5,758 nt of DNA from an uncultured Acetatifactor sp. (GTDB taxonomy: Bacteria; Bacillota; Clostridia; Lachnospirales; Lachnospiraceae), in NCBI GenBank assembly GCA_910583845.1, contig CAJUAB010000017.1, positions 1 to 5,758 on the forward strand. The letters run 5' to 3'. This document shows positions 1-5,758 of this stretch, piece by piece (within the stretch, counting starts at the first letter, position 1; the number at the start of each line of letters is the position of its first letter). A model generated the notes under the pieces. The model saw only the letters and a program-made list of their open reading frames with translations, ran no database searches and was not told the DNA's origin. The position numbers and the translations under genes are program-made.

Positions 1-8
1 GAATATAT

Positions 9-16
9 AAAGGTGG
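9..16 (+). promoter_or_regulatory. Ribosome binding site that supports the TTG start of the kinase
   Basis: AAAGGTGG ends 9 nt before the TTG at 26. The ATG at 37-39 is out of frame, so this Shine-Dalgarno-like sequence and the in-frame stop at 8-10 together decide the start codon. Confidence 0.7.
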
Positions 17-25
17 TGTGGGGCA

Positions 26-2497
26 TTGGATACAAAATGGAAAAACAGGAAAAAAGGAATTAGCTTTATCATCTTCTTTGCGGGAGTCAGCCTGACGCTG
101 GACGGCGGTGTCAATCTCCTGCAGAATCTGCCGGGAGATTTCTGGAGGCAGCCGGAGCAGGTGTTGCAGGATGACTACCAGCAGAGTAACCGTTTTCGGG
201 AATATATCGCAGGGCGTCTGGAGACATTCCTCGCCATGGCCACAGATTCCTACAACGGCTATTATGATAACTATGGGTACGCTTATCCCGGCGTGATCCA
301 GGAGGGAGTTCTCGAACAGGAGAGCACGGAGGCTTATGCCATTGAAACGCCTTTGCAGGTTCCCCTGGAAGACCTGCCTGCCGAAGAGTGGGAAGAATAC
401 ATTTCCTGGTGGCAGAACAATTATCAGCCGGAAATCGCTGACGGCCAGTGGGAAGAAAAAAGAAAGGAGCAGTGCCGGAAATTAGCCCGGCAATATCACG
501 ACAGTATCAAAACGGACCAGAACCTGCTCTATTCCATCGCTTTTGACGGCAAGGTTCTCTATTCCAACTCTGATCTGCTTCCCACGGACGGCAATATGAG
601 TTTGCCGGAGGGATACAATTTTATACTGCGATACGAGGGTGGAAAAGTCCGGATCTGTAAGGACGGCCAGGAGCTGGACGTCTACGGAGACGGCTATTAC
701 CGGGAAGGAAGCCCGTGGTATGTGCCCGGCTACCGCAATTTTACAGTGGATGAAGAGATGAAAAAGGCCGTGATCTGCATGGCCGTGGCGCAGGAGCCTG
801 TGCTGTACACGGAGAGCTCCTACGCAAGGGGCAGTTATCTTCAGATGGACAATACCCTGTACTGGCTGCGGTACAATACACTTCAAAACAGAACCCGGCT
901 GGTCAGTTACATGGTGACTTTTGGAGCGGGGCTGGCGCTGCTTGTCCTATCGCTCCTGTGCAGAAAGTCCCGGCGGGAAGCCAGCGCATCCATTGCCCGG
1001 TTTACCGGAAAAATCTGGTTTGAGGGGAAAGTACTGCTCTGTCTCCTGACCCTGTATCTGATTTTTCTTCTCTGGATCACACAGGCCCATTGGGATTACG
1101 GGGACTTCTGGTACGAATGGGAATATATGACGGAAGCAACCGTGGATTACGGAATTACTGCGTCATACATCGGCAATTCCTTCACCTGGATGCTCCGCTG
1201 CCTTCCCGGCTGGTCTTATACTGCTCTGTTCTGGCTGGTATATCTGGCCGGTGGCGACCTGCGCCGCAACCAAAAAGTCTGGCAGCACGGGCTTATAGCC
1301 AAGCTGCACCGGGCTTTCAGCGCCCGGGATCTGGGACAGCCCCTGCCAGTGAAGACTGCCCATCGCAGCGGCGCTGCCTTTGCCGCTGCCGCCGTATACG
1401 GGCTGATCATGCTGGCCGGAGGCGTATCGGGCTATGTGCAGGGATCTCACAGCGACGGCGCCGTCTGGGGTATGGGCAGCCTCTTCTTCCTGATACTGGT
1501 GGGATTTCTGGTGCTGCAATACCGGATCGGCGTCAAAAACATGGAAACTGCCCGGGATCTGGAGGCGCTGTCCAAGCGCATCCGGGATATCCGCAGCGGA
1601 AATTACGCCGGGTACAAAGATGTTACCGACGGCAACGGTCTCTCCGAGGACGGTGACCCAGCCAAAGCCACGGATGCGACCGGAGCCGCGGCCAAAGATG
1701 AAAACGCCTCCCGGGGCAGAAATTCCCGGATGGCCGGACATGACCTGGAGGACACCTTCTCGCAGCTGGAGGACATCCGGCAGGGCATGGCCTGCGCTGT
1801 GGACGAACAGATGAGGAGCGAACGCATGAAAGTAGAACTCATCGCCAATGTGTCCCACGACATCAAGACGCCGCTGACCTCCATCATCAGCTATGTGCAG
1901 TTCCTCAAGGAGGAAAAAGATCTGCCGGATCATGTGCAGGACTACGTAAAAATTCTGGACGAAAAGTCCCAGAGATTAAAGAATATGGTACAGGATGTGT
2001 TTGCCGTGAGCAAGGCCGCCTCCGGGGAACTGCCCATGCATATGGAGGAACTGGACTTTGGCAAGCTGCTTTGCCAGACTCTGGCGGATATGGAGGAACA
2101 GATCGGCGGCAGCAAGGTCTCCTTCCGCACGGAAATTCCGGAGTCGCCGGTGATGATTCTGGCCGACGGCCAGCGGATGTACCGGGTATTCCAGAACCTG
2201 TTCCAGAACGCCATACAGTACTCTCTGGACGGCTCCAGAGTGTTCGTGACCCTGCAGACCGACGGACGTCTGGCGGTGGCCAGCGTCAAAAATACCTCTC
2301 ATCTGGAATTGGAGAAGGATAAGGATTTCACGGAACGCTTTGCCAGAGGAGACCAGAGTCGCACCGATGGCGGCAGCGGTCTGGGACTCTCCATCGCCCG
2401 GAGCTTCACGGAAGCCTGCGGCGGGACCTTCAGCTGGGAAACCAACGCGGATCTGTTCGTAGTGACGGTTTCTTTCCGGATTCTGGAACATGTCTGA
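26..2497 (+). CDS. Multi-pass membrane sensor histidine kinase
   Basis: Two-component sensor kinase of 823 aa that autophosphorylates on histidine and passes phosphate to a response regulator. Apparent membrane segments lie near residues 11-30, 294-312, 336-353, 394-410, 449-470 and 480-498. About 260 extracellular residues follow the first segment, and an aromatic-rich outer loop (354-392) follows the third. A low-complexity linker (about 535-570) leads to the HisKA domain with NVSHDIKTPLTS, phosphoacceptor His611. The ATPase domain shows an N box (YRVFQNLFQNAIQYS, 719-733), an F-box-like ERFARGDQSR (770-779) and a G2 box (GSGLGLSIA, 783-791). The usual DxGxG G1 box is replaced by VKNTS (754-758), which I recall as common in related clostridial kinases. 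The start is TTG: an in-frame TAA lies at 8-10, an SD lies 9 nt upstream, and the next in-frame Met (residue 71) would remove the first membrane segment. The cognate regulator is probably encoded just upstream. The ligand is unknown. Confidence 0.93.
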   Translation: MDTKWKNRKKGISFIIFFAGVSLTLDGGVNLLQNLPGDFWRQPEQVLQDDYQQSNRFREYIAGRLETFLAMATDSYNGYYDNYGYAYPGVIQEGVLEQESTEAYAIETPLQVPLEDLPAEEWEEYISWWQNNYQPEIADGQWEEKRKEQCRKLARQYHDSIKTDQNLLYSIAFDGKVLYSNSDLLPTDGNMSLPEGYNFILRYEGGKVRICKDGQELDVYGDGYYREGSPWYVPGYRNFTVDEEMKKAVICMAVAQEPVLYTESSYARGSYLQMDNTLYWLRYNTLQNRTRLVSYMVTFGAGLALLVLSLLCRKSRREASASIARFTGKIWFEGKVLLCLLTLYLIFLLWITQAHWDYGDFWYEWEYMTEATVDYGITASYIGNSFTWMLRCLPGWSYTALFWLVYLAGGDLRRNQKVWQHGLIAKLHRAFSARDLGQPLPVKTAHRSGAAFAAAAVYGLIMLAGGVSGYVQGSHSDGAVWGMGSLFFLILVGFLVLQYRIGVKNMETARDLEALSKRIRDIRSGNYAGYKDVTDGNGLSEDGDPAKATDATGAAAKDENASRGRNSRMAGHDLEDTFSQLEDIRQGMACAVDEQMRSERMKVELIANVSHDIKTPLTSIISYVQFLKEEKDLPDHVQDYVKILDEKSQRLKNMVQDVFAVSKAASGELPMHMEELDFGKLLCQTLADMEEQIGGSKVSFRTEIPESPVMILADGQRMYRVFQNLFQNAIQYSLDGSRVFVTLQTDGRLAVASVKNTSHLELEKDKDFTERFARGDQSRTDGGSGLGLSIARSFTEACGGTFSWETNADLFVVTVSFRILEHV

Positions 2498-2539
2498 AAA
2501 TGCCTTCGGGCAGACCAGCGTCACCGTATACAGGGATTT

Positions 2540-2556
2540 GCGGCAGATGACGCCGC
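2540..2556. terminator. Small GC stem-loop in the convergent intergenic gap
   Basis: GCGGC (2540-2544) and GCCGC (2552-2556) form a perfect 5-bp stem with a 7-nt loop, immediately next to the larger hairpin that begins at 2557. It lies 42 nt after the kinase stop codon. No T-run follows it, so a termination role is inferred only from its position between two converging genes. Confidence 0.3.
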
Positions 2557-2595
2557 GCAGGGGACTATCGCCAAAAGCTGGCGACAGCCCCCTGC
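2557..2595. terminator. Imperfect 39-nt hairpin between convergent genes, possible bidirectional terminator or dispersed palindrome
   Basis: The outer stem is GCAGGGG (2557-2563) with CCCCTGC (2589-2595). The inner stem is TCGCCA (2568-2573) with TGGCGA (2579-2584), closing an AAAGC loop. Between them sit two A/C mismatches flanking a 2-bp CT/AG stem. The position between the kinase stop (2497) and the ATPase stop (2625, opposite strand) suits a shared terminator. Only TTT follows on the plus strand and no T-run on the minus strand, so a classical intrinsic terminator is not shown. A REP-like dispersed palindrome is an equally good reading. Confidence 0.45.
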
Positions 2596-2605
2596 TTTCC
2601 TCACC

Positions 2606-2621
2606 CGAAAACCGTTTTTCG
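2606..2621. terminator. AT-rich stem-loop next to the ATPase stop codon
   Basis: CGAAAA (2606-2611) and TTTTCG (2616-2621) form a 6-bp stem with a CCGT loop. On the plus strand a CTTTTA stretch follows, giving a weak terminator-like arrangement for kinase transcripts. The stem is mostly A-T, so stability would be low. Confidence 0.3.
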
Positions 2622-2624
2622 CTT

Positions 2625-3482
2625 TTACAAAAACTCCCTCTCATGCATCTTGAAAAAATCAAAGTATGCCCTCACATTGGAGAGATCCGTCCATCGCTTC
2701 ACGTCCACCGGGTCCTCGTCCAGATCGTAAATCTTCGCCCCCCTCATGGACAGCAGAAAAGGGGAATGGGTGGCGATGACAAACTGGCAGCCGAAGAAAC
2801 GGGCGGAGTCCTCCAGGAAGCGCAGCAGCTCCTGCTGTCTCTGGGGCGACAGACTGTTCTCCGGCTCATCCAGCAGATAAAGCCCGTTCTCCTGTATTTT
2901 TTCGGAAAAATACAGAAAGGCGCTCTCCCCGTTGGAATGTTCCCGCACATTGTCCATCAGATTGGCGCGCACATATCTGGACTGGGTTTTGGACCGGGCT
3001 GACACCACCTTTTTCAGCCGGTCATAGTCCTCCAGGGAACGCATCTGGAAGTGGGTATACTTGTTTTCCAGATATTCCTGAAACATCCCTTCCCTCTTTC
3101 GGTCAATTCCCTCATTCAGCGAACGCAGGTTCAGCATGAAGTCAAACACATCGTCGCTGGTAATGATTCTGCTGCGCTCCGGAATGGGCTGCTGTGTCTC
3201 AAAGCGGCAAAGTCCGGTATAATTCTCAAAAAAATTGCTACGGTTGTACAGCGTGTCCCGCTCCAGTCCCAGTGTCTCCCCGATCACGTTCAGCGCCGTG
3301 GTCTTGCCGGAGCCGTTGCCCCCATAGAGAATTGTCACCGGCTCGAAATCCAGCACCCGCAGATTTCTCCTGGACAAAATCTGGAAAGGATAAAATGTGT
3401 CATAACAGGTTCGTTTTTCCCCCAGAAAAAAGTCAAATTCCTGCTCCCCGGTGGGAAATGTAAACTGTGCTAAGTATATCAT
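2625..3482 (-). CDS. ABC/AAA-type predicted ATPase (COG3910-like)
   Basis: A 285-aa soluble P-loop ATPase with an ABC/SMC-like nucleotide-binding fold. Walker A is GGNGSGKTT (54-62). A signature-like SNGES lies at 183-187. Walker B is LYLLDEPENSL (201-211, D205 and E206). A switch-histidine motif ATHSPF lies at 237-242. The middle region (about 75-180) replaces the helical domain of transporters; there are no membrane segments and no TOPRIM domain, so it is neither a transporter subunit nor a full OLD nuclease. Sequence style and length match a widespread Bacillota family of predicted ATPases that I recognise as COG3910-like. Its biochemical role is not known to me. It is the last gene of the minus-strand unit, 19 nt after the exonuclease gene, with GGGAG (3493-3497) 10 nt before the ATG. 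All nucleotide-binding motifs are intact. Confidence 0.92.
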   Translation of the reverse strand: MIYLAQFTFPTGEQEFDFFLGEKRTCYDTFYPFQILSRRNLRVLDFEPVTILYGGNGSGKTTALNVIGETLGLERDTLYNRSNFFENYTGLCRFETQQPIPERSRIITSDDVFDFMLNLRSLNEGIDRKREGMFQEYLENKYTHFQMRSLEDYDRLKKVVSARSKTQSRYVRANLMDNVREHSNGESAFLYFSEKIQENGLYLLDEPENSLSPQRQQELLRFLEDSARFFGCQFVIATHSPFLLSMRGAKIYDLDEDPVDVKRWTDLSNVRAYFDFFKMHEREFL

Positions 3483-3501
3483 GTACTCTCTTCTCCCGAT
3501 T

Positions 3502-4389
3502 CTACCCCTGTTTCAGTCCGATTCCCGCCAGCACCTCCGTGGTGGTCAGTCCCCGGTCCTGCCAGACCAGCTCTTCCAGCCGCCTTGGAACAGAAGCTCT
3601 GTCATCTAACCGTATAAGCTGATAATTCCTGCGCAGCCGCTCTTCCGCCTCCGCCAGCGCCTTCCGCACAGAAGGCTTTCCGATCTCGCTCTGGCGCTCC
3701 AGCAGTGCATCCAGGCTGCCAAACTGCCGCGTCAGGTCCGCGGCCGTTCTAGGACCGACACCCCGGACCCCCTCTATATTGTCAGCCCTATCCCCTGTGA
3801 GTGCTTTGTAATACGCATATTGGGCAGGCTCAATTCCCAGCTTTTCCCGGATGTAAGCCGTGTCACACAGAACCGTCTTCTTTCCTCTGTAGCGCAGAAC
3901 GAACACATTCTCCCCGATCAGCTGAAAGAAGTCGCTGTCAAAGGATGAAATGACGATCCGCGTATCCGCCGGGGCTGTTTCCAGCCCGGACGACTTCCCA
4001 TAAGCATAGACATAGGCCGCAATCTCATCATCCGTCTCATACTCCCGCGTCTCCCAGAAAGGGATCTCCAGATACCGGAGCGCCCGGTATACATCCGGCA
4101 GCTGGGAAAAGGGGTTCTCCTCTTCGGGCACCTGACTGAAATCCGGGCGGTTTGCCTTGTAATCCTTCGTTATATCCCTGCGCAGGTTTTCATGCTGGCC
4201 GTCAAAAATCACTGCCACATGGCCGCAGCGCACCCACCGGACAATTTTCAGCAGCGCTCCCACAAAGCCCAGGGTTCCCTGAATGGCTCTGCCCTCCCGG
4301 TTCACAATCCGGGCAGGCATCCCGTAAAACATCTGGAACAGCAGATTATGTCCGTCCACCAGCAAAAGAATTTGTTCTGTTTTCTCCAT
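3502..4389 (-). CDS. Stand-alone 5'-3' exonuclease / flap endonuclease-like protein
   Basis: A 295-aa protein of the FEN/PIN-like 5' nuclease family, equivalent to the N-terminal nuclease domain of DNA polymerase I but without a polymerase. Such enzymes cut 5' flaps or degrade duplex DNA 5' to 3' with divalent metal ions. Visible motifs are VDGHN (11-15), IFDG (61-64), YKANR (77-81), ETDDE (118-122), SFDSDFFQL (149-157, D151 and D153) and GDRADNIEGVRGVGPRTAA (199-217), the last including the helix-hairpin-helix DNA-binding turn. The acidic metal ligands appear complete, so it is probably active. The reading frame stays open upstream to about 5061, but that part overlaps the transporter gene on the same strand and reads as a shadow. 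The ATG at 4389 follows GGAGG (4402-4406) by 12 nt and gives the normal family length. It lies second in the operon, after the ZIP gene. Confidence 0.93.
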   Translation of the reverse strand: MEKTEQILLLVDGHNLLFQMFYGMPARIVNREGRAIQGTLGFVGALLKIVRWVRCGHVAVIFDGQHENLRRDITKDYKANRPDFSQVPEEENPFSQLPDVYRALRYLEIPFWETREYETDDEIAAYVYAYGKSSGLETAPADTRIVISSFDSDFFQLIGENVFVLRYRGKKTVLCDTAYIREKLGIEPAQYAYYKALTGDRADNIEGVRGVGPRTAADLTRQFGSLDALLERQSEIGKPSVRKALAEAEERLRRNYQLIRLDDRASVPRRLEELVWQDRGLTTTEVLAGIGLKQG

Positions 4390-4401
4390 TGTATATACGG
4401 T

Positions 4402-4409
4402 CCTCCCCT
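4402..4409 (-). promoter_or_regulatory. Ribosome binding site fixing the exonuclease start
   Basis: On the minus strand AGGGGAGG lies in the 35-nt gap after the transporter stop codon, 12 nt before the ATG at 4389. It supports this internal Met as the true start of a frame that is open much further upstream. Confidence 0.65.
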
Positions 4410-4424
4410 GAACCCATGGCCCCG

Positions 4425-5207
4425 CTACCCCAGCGCCACATCCAGCACCATCATCAGGGTAAAACCCATGGCCACACCGATGGTGCCGATATTGGTGTGC
4501 TCTCCGGACTGAGACTCCGGAATCAGCTCTTCCACCACCACATAGATCATGGCTCCCGCCGCGAAGGAGAGCAGATAGGGCAGGAAGGGCACCACCAGAT
4601 TGGTCAGCAGGATCGTGATCACCGCGCCCACGGGCTCCACCAGCCCGGAGAGCATGCCATAGTAAAAAGCCCTGCCCTTGGAGATGCCCTGTCCGCTGCT
4701 TTTCAGAGGCATGGAAATAATGGCTCCCTCCGGAAAATTCTGGATGGCAATGCCCACCGCCAGCGCAAAGGCCCCCGCCATGGTTATGCCCGTGTTGCCC
4801 ATCATGGCCCCGGCAAAGGTCACTCCCACCGCCATCCCTTCCGGCAGATTGTGCAGAGTCACCGCAAATACCAGCATGGCCGTCTTGCCCAGACCGGACT
4901 TCACTCCCTCCGGCCGGTTGCTGTCCAGATGCAGATGCGGAATCAGACTGTCCAGCGCCAGCAGGAAAAACATACCCAGCAAAAATCCCACTGTGGCAGG
5001 CACCCAGGCAATCTTGCCCTGCTCTCCGGCCATCTCGATGCCGGGGATGAGCAGCGACCACACGGAAGCCGCAATCATCACCCCCGCCGCGAAACCCAGA
5101 AGGAGCTTCTCCAGTTTTTTATTCATCTCATTCTTCATCAGGAACACCATGGCCGCGCCCAATGTGGTCCCTGCAAAAGGAATTAACAGACCTGTAATTA
5201 CCTGCAT
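4425..5207 (-). CDS. ZIP-family divalent metal transporter (GufA/ZupT-like)
   Basis: A 260-aa inner-membrane protein that probably imports zinc or another divalent cation. About eight hydrophobic segments can be drawn (near residues 4-24, 36-56, 69-89, 108-130, 142-166, 181-203, 208-228 and 240-258). The family metal-site motifs are present: HNLPEG (119-124) in segment 4 and QNFPEG (156-161) in segment 5, with EPVG (191-194) and EELIPE (226-231) further on. The cytoplasmic loop between segments 3 and 4 carries HLHLD (91-95), a plausible metal-handling site; it is shorter than the His-rich loops of many eukaryotic ZIPs. Length is normal for bacterial members. The ATG at 5207 follows AGGAG (5215-5219) by 7 nt. 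It is the first gene of the minus-strand unit, directly behind a good promoter. Substrate specificity cannot be read from sequence. Confidence 0.95.
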   Translation of the reverse strand: MQVITGLLIPFAGTTLGAAMVFLMKNEMNKKLEKLLLGFAAGVMIAASVWSLLIPGIEMAGEQGKIAWVPATVGFLLGMFFLLALDSLIPHLHLDSNRPEGVKSGLGKTAMLVFAVTLHNLPEGMAVGVTFAGAMMGNTGITMAGAFALAVGIAIQNFPEGAIISMPLKSSGQGISKGRAFYYGMLSGLVEPVGAVITILLTNLVVPFLPYLLSFAAGAMIYVVVEELIPESQSGEHTNIGTIGVAMGFTLMMVLDVALG

Positions 5208-5230
5208 AAAAGTGCTCCTACCTTCTGATT

Positions 5231-5253
5231 GCTCTTATGATTAATATATGAGC
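5231..5253. promoter_or_regulatory. Imperfect palindrome over the -10 box, candidate operator
   Basis: A 23-nt sequence with GCTC at one end and GAGC at the other, AT-rich in the middle, with 8 of 11 base pairs symmetric. It covers the predicted -10 box and transcription start of a metal transporter operon, where a metal-sensing repressor (for example of the DtxR/MntR or Fur/Zur type) would be expected to bind. No specific family consensus is recognised, so the assignment rests on position and symmetry. Confidence 0.3.
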
Positions 5254-5271
5254 GGACTCTTATCCTGTCAC
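5243..5271 (-). promoter_or_regulatory. Predicted sigma-A-type promoter of the ZIP-exonuclease-ATPase operon
   Basis: On the minus strand, -35 GTGACA (5266-5271, 5 of 6 consensus) and -10 TATATT (5243-5248, 5 of 6) are separated by exactly 17 nt. The expected transcription start is about 5236, leaving a leader of roughly 29 nt before the ATG at 5207, including a strong AGGAG site. No other promoter of similar quality was seen in the 35- and 19-nt gaps downstream, which supports co-transcription of all three genes. Confidence 0.55.
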
Positions 5272-5279
5272 TGCCGCCC

Positions 5280-5300
5280 CGGGACGAAGCCGAAGTCCCG
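5280..5300. repeat. Short inverted repeat upstream of the operon promoter
   Basis: CGGGAC (5280-5285) and GTCCCG (5295-5300) form a perfect 6-bp stem with a 9-nt loop, ending 9 nt from the -35 box. No T-run follows on either strand. It may be a protein-binding site or a remnant of a terminator. Confidence 0.35.
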
Positions 5301-5342
5301 TCCGTTCCGGTCATAAAACCACCTGCGACATGCCCCAGCCAA

Positions 5343-5501
5343 AGCGTGTTTGAAAAATGCTTTCCGTCAGATATGCGTCACAATTTGTGGGAGATTTGGG
5401 TCAAAGACGGACGCATAGCGAGCTATGTAACCTGAGTTTGGCACAAATATCACGCAAATGTGAAGACGCGCAGATGGCAGGAATGATTTTTCAAACACGC
5501 T
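5343..5501. repeat. 159-bp imperfect palindrome with 16-bp terminal inverted repeats (MITE-like or structured RNA element)
   Basis: AGCGTGTTTGAAAAAT (5343-5358) is exactly repeated in reverse complement at 5486-5501. The complementarity continues inward with gaps and mismatches: the left segment containing CACAATTTG (from about 5380) matches the reverse complement of the right segment containing CAAATGTG (near 5455). At the centre is a perfect 6-bp stem, CATAGC (5414-5419) with GCTATG (5422-5427), separated by GA. The element's midpoint (5422) falls within this tip, so the whole unit can fold into one long hairpin. No transposase is present and no clear target-site duplication flanks it. It resembles small non-autonomous palindromic elements scattered in clostridial genomes. 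Open frames crossing it are by-products of the palindrome. Confidence 0.72.
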
Positions 5502-5663
5502 CCGGTACTCCATCCGGCTGGCTGTTGGACTATAACATACAGTCTGACCCGTTTGATGCATACATCCTTGCACTTTCTACATTACGCCTGATTGTCCACG
5601 CACGAACCTGCTGATGGAAGCTGTCCAAATCCGGCAGCGATTATCTCAGGGCGTACAGTTGCG
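5502..5663. other. Non-coding stretch without a recognisable gene
   Basis: This segment between the palindrome and the tandem repeat contains only short, unsupported frames without convincing ribosome binding sites. Small symmetric words are present, such as GACT and AGTC flanking an AT-rich centre near 5528-5544, and GATGCATACATC near 5554-5565, but nothing that identifies a function. Confidence 0.5.
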
Positions 5664-5758
5664 GTTTGTCGCAGGCATCCCCGCCCAGGTCGGCATATTC
5701 TGAGTTTGTCGCAGGCATCCCCGCCCAGGTCGGCATATTCTGAGTTTGTCGCAGGCAT
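5664..5758. repeat. Exact 40-bp tandem repeat reaching the window edge
   Basis: The unit begins GTTTGTCGCAGG and ends CATATTCTGA. Copy 1 is 5664-5703, copy 2 is 5704-5743, and 15 nt of copy 3 occupy 5744-5758 at the window edge. All visible copies are identical, so there are no variable spacers and it is not a CRISPR array. Within the unit GTCGCAGGCAT and GTCGGCAT form a partial internal repeat. The period is not a multiple of three. The array may continue beyond the window. It could be a minisatellite, or an assembly artefact if this edge is a contig end. Confidence 0.95.

Noticed and set aside
1163..1933. 256-residue minus-strand frame inside the kinase gene
   Set aside because: It is antisense to conserved kinase sequence, including part of the linker before the phosphoacceptor domain, and no protein family is recognisable in it.
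2625..3482. ABC transporter ATP-binding subunit or OLD-family nuclease
   Set aside because: There is no partner permease, the region between Walker A and the signature differs from transporter ATPases, and there is no TOPRIM nuclease domain after the ATPase.
4390..5061. Upstream extension of the exonuclease reading frame, giving a 519-residue product
   Set aside because: This part lies entirely over the ZIP gene in another frame of the same strand, is Gly/Ala/Ser-rich without family motifs, and the ATG at 4389 has a ribosome binding site and yields the normal family length.
4152..5186. Long open frame on the plus strand opposite the transporter and exonuclease genes
   Set aside because: It is antisense to two clearly recognised genes, has a His/Pro/Gln-rich composition typical of reversed GC-rich codons, and shows no domain.
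5357..5614. 85-residue plus-strand frame, and a 68-residue antisense frame at 5367-5573
   Set aside because: Both run through the 159-bp palindrome, lack convincing ribosome binding sites and have no recognisable domain; the palindrome explains their openness.
5614..5703. Short plus-strand frame of 29 codons ending at the TGA of the first repeat copy
   Set aside because: There is no ribosome binding site before its ATG, and the stop comes from the repeat unit; too short to support.
5582..5758. Minus-strand frame open from the window edge to a TAA at 5582-5584, crossing the tandem repeats
   Set aside because: Openness follows from the repeat unit lacking stops on that strand. The predicted product changes frame within the repeats and resembles nothing known. 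A gene beginning outside the window cannot be excluded.
5664..5758. CRISPR array
   Set aside because: The repeat units are directly contiguous and identical over the full 40-bp period, with no variable spacers, and no cas gene is in the window.

Overview
The window comes from a low-to-moderate GC Gram-positive bacterium. Protein content, the strong AGGAG-type ribosome binding sites and the protein families present best fit the Clostridia, probably a gut Lachnospiraceae-like organism. This is an inference from family resemblance; no 16S or other marker gene is present.

Layout. A large sensor histidine kinase (26-2497, plus strand) fills the left part and starts at a TTG codon. It faces a three-gene minus-strand unit, read right to left: a ZIP-family metal transporter (5207-4425), a stand-alone 5'-3' exonuclease/flap endonuclease-like protein (4389-3502) and an ABC/AAA-type predicted ATPase (3482-2625). 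Spacings inside the unit are 35 and 19 nt, and each gene has its own ribosome binding site, so they are probably one operon. A good sigma-A-type promoter (GTGACA, 17 nt, TATATT) lies just upstream of the transporter, and an imperfect palindrome covers its -10 box. The kinase and the ATPase converge on a 127-bp gap holding back-to-back stem-loops, probably a shared termination region or a dispersed palindrome.

Right end. From 5254 to 5758 no gene can be supported. This stretch holds a small hairpin (5280-5300), a 159-bp imperfect palindrome with 16-bp perfect terminal inverted repeats (5343-5501) that looks like a MITE or structured-RNA element, and an exact 40-bp tandem repeat (5664 to the window edge) present as two full copies plus 15 nt of a third.

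How the genes work together. The kinase presumably signals to a response regulator encoded just left of the window. The minus-strand operon combines metal uptake, a metal-dependent nuclease and an ATPase. Co-transcription is likely, but a shared pathway is not demonstrated. The protein genes look like ordinary chromosomal genes; the most unusual material is the repeat-rich non-coding right end.
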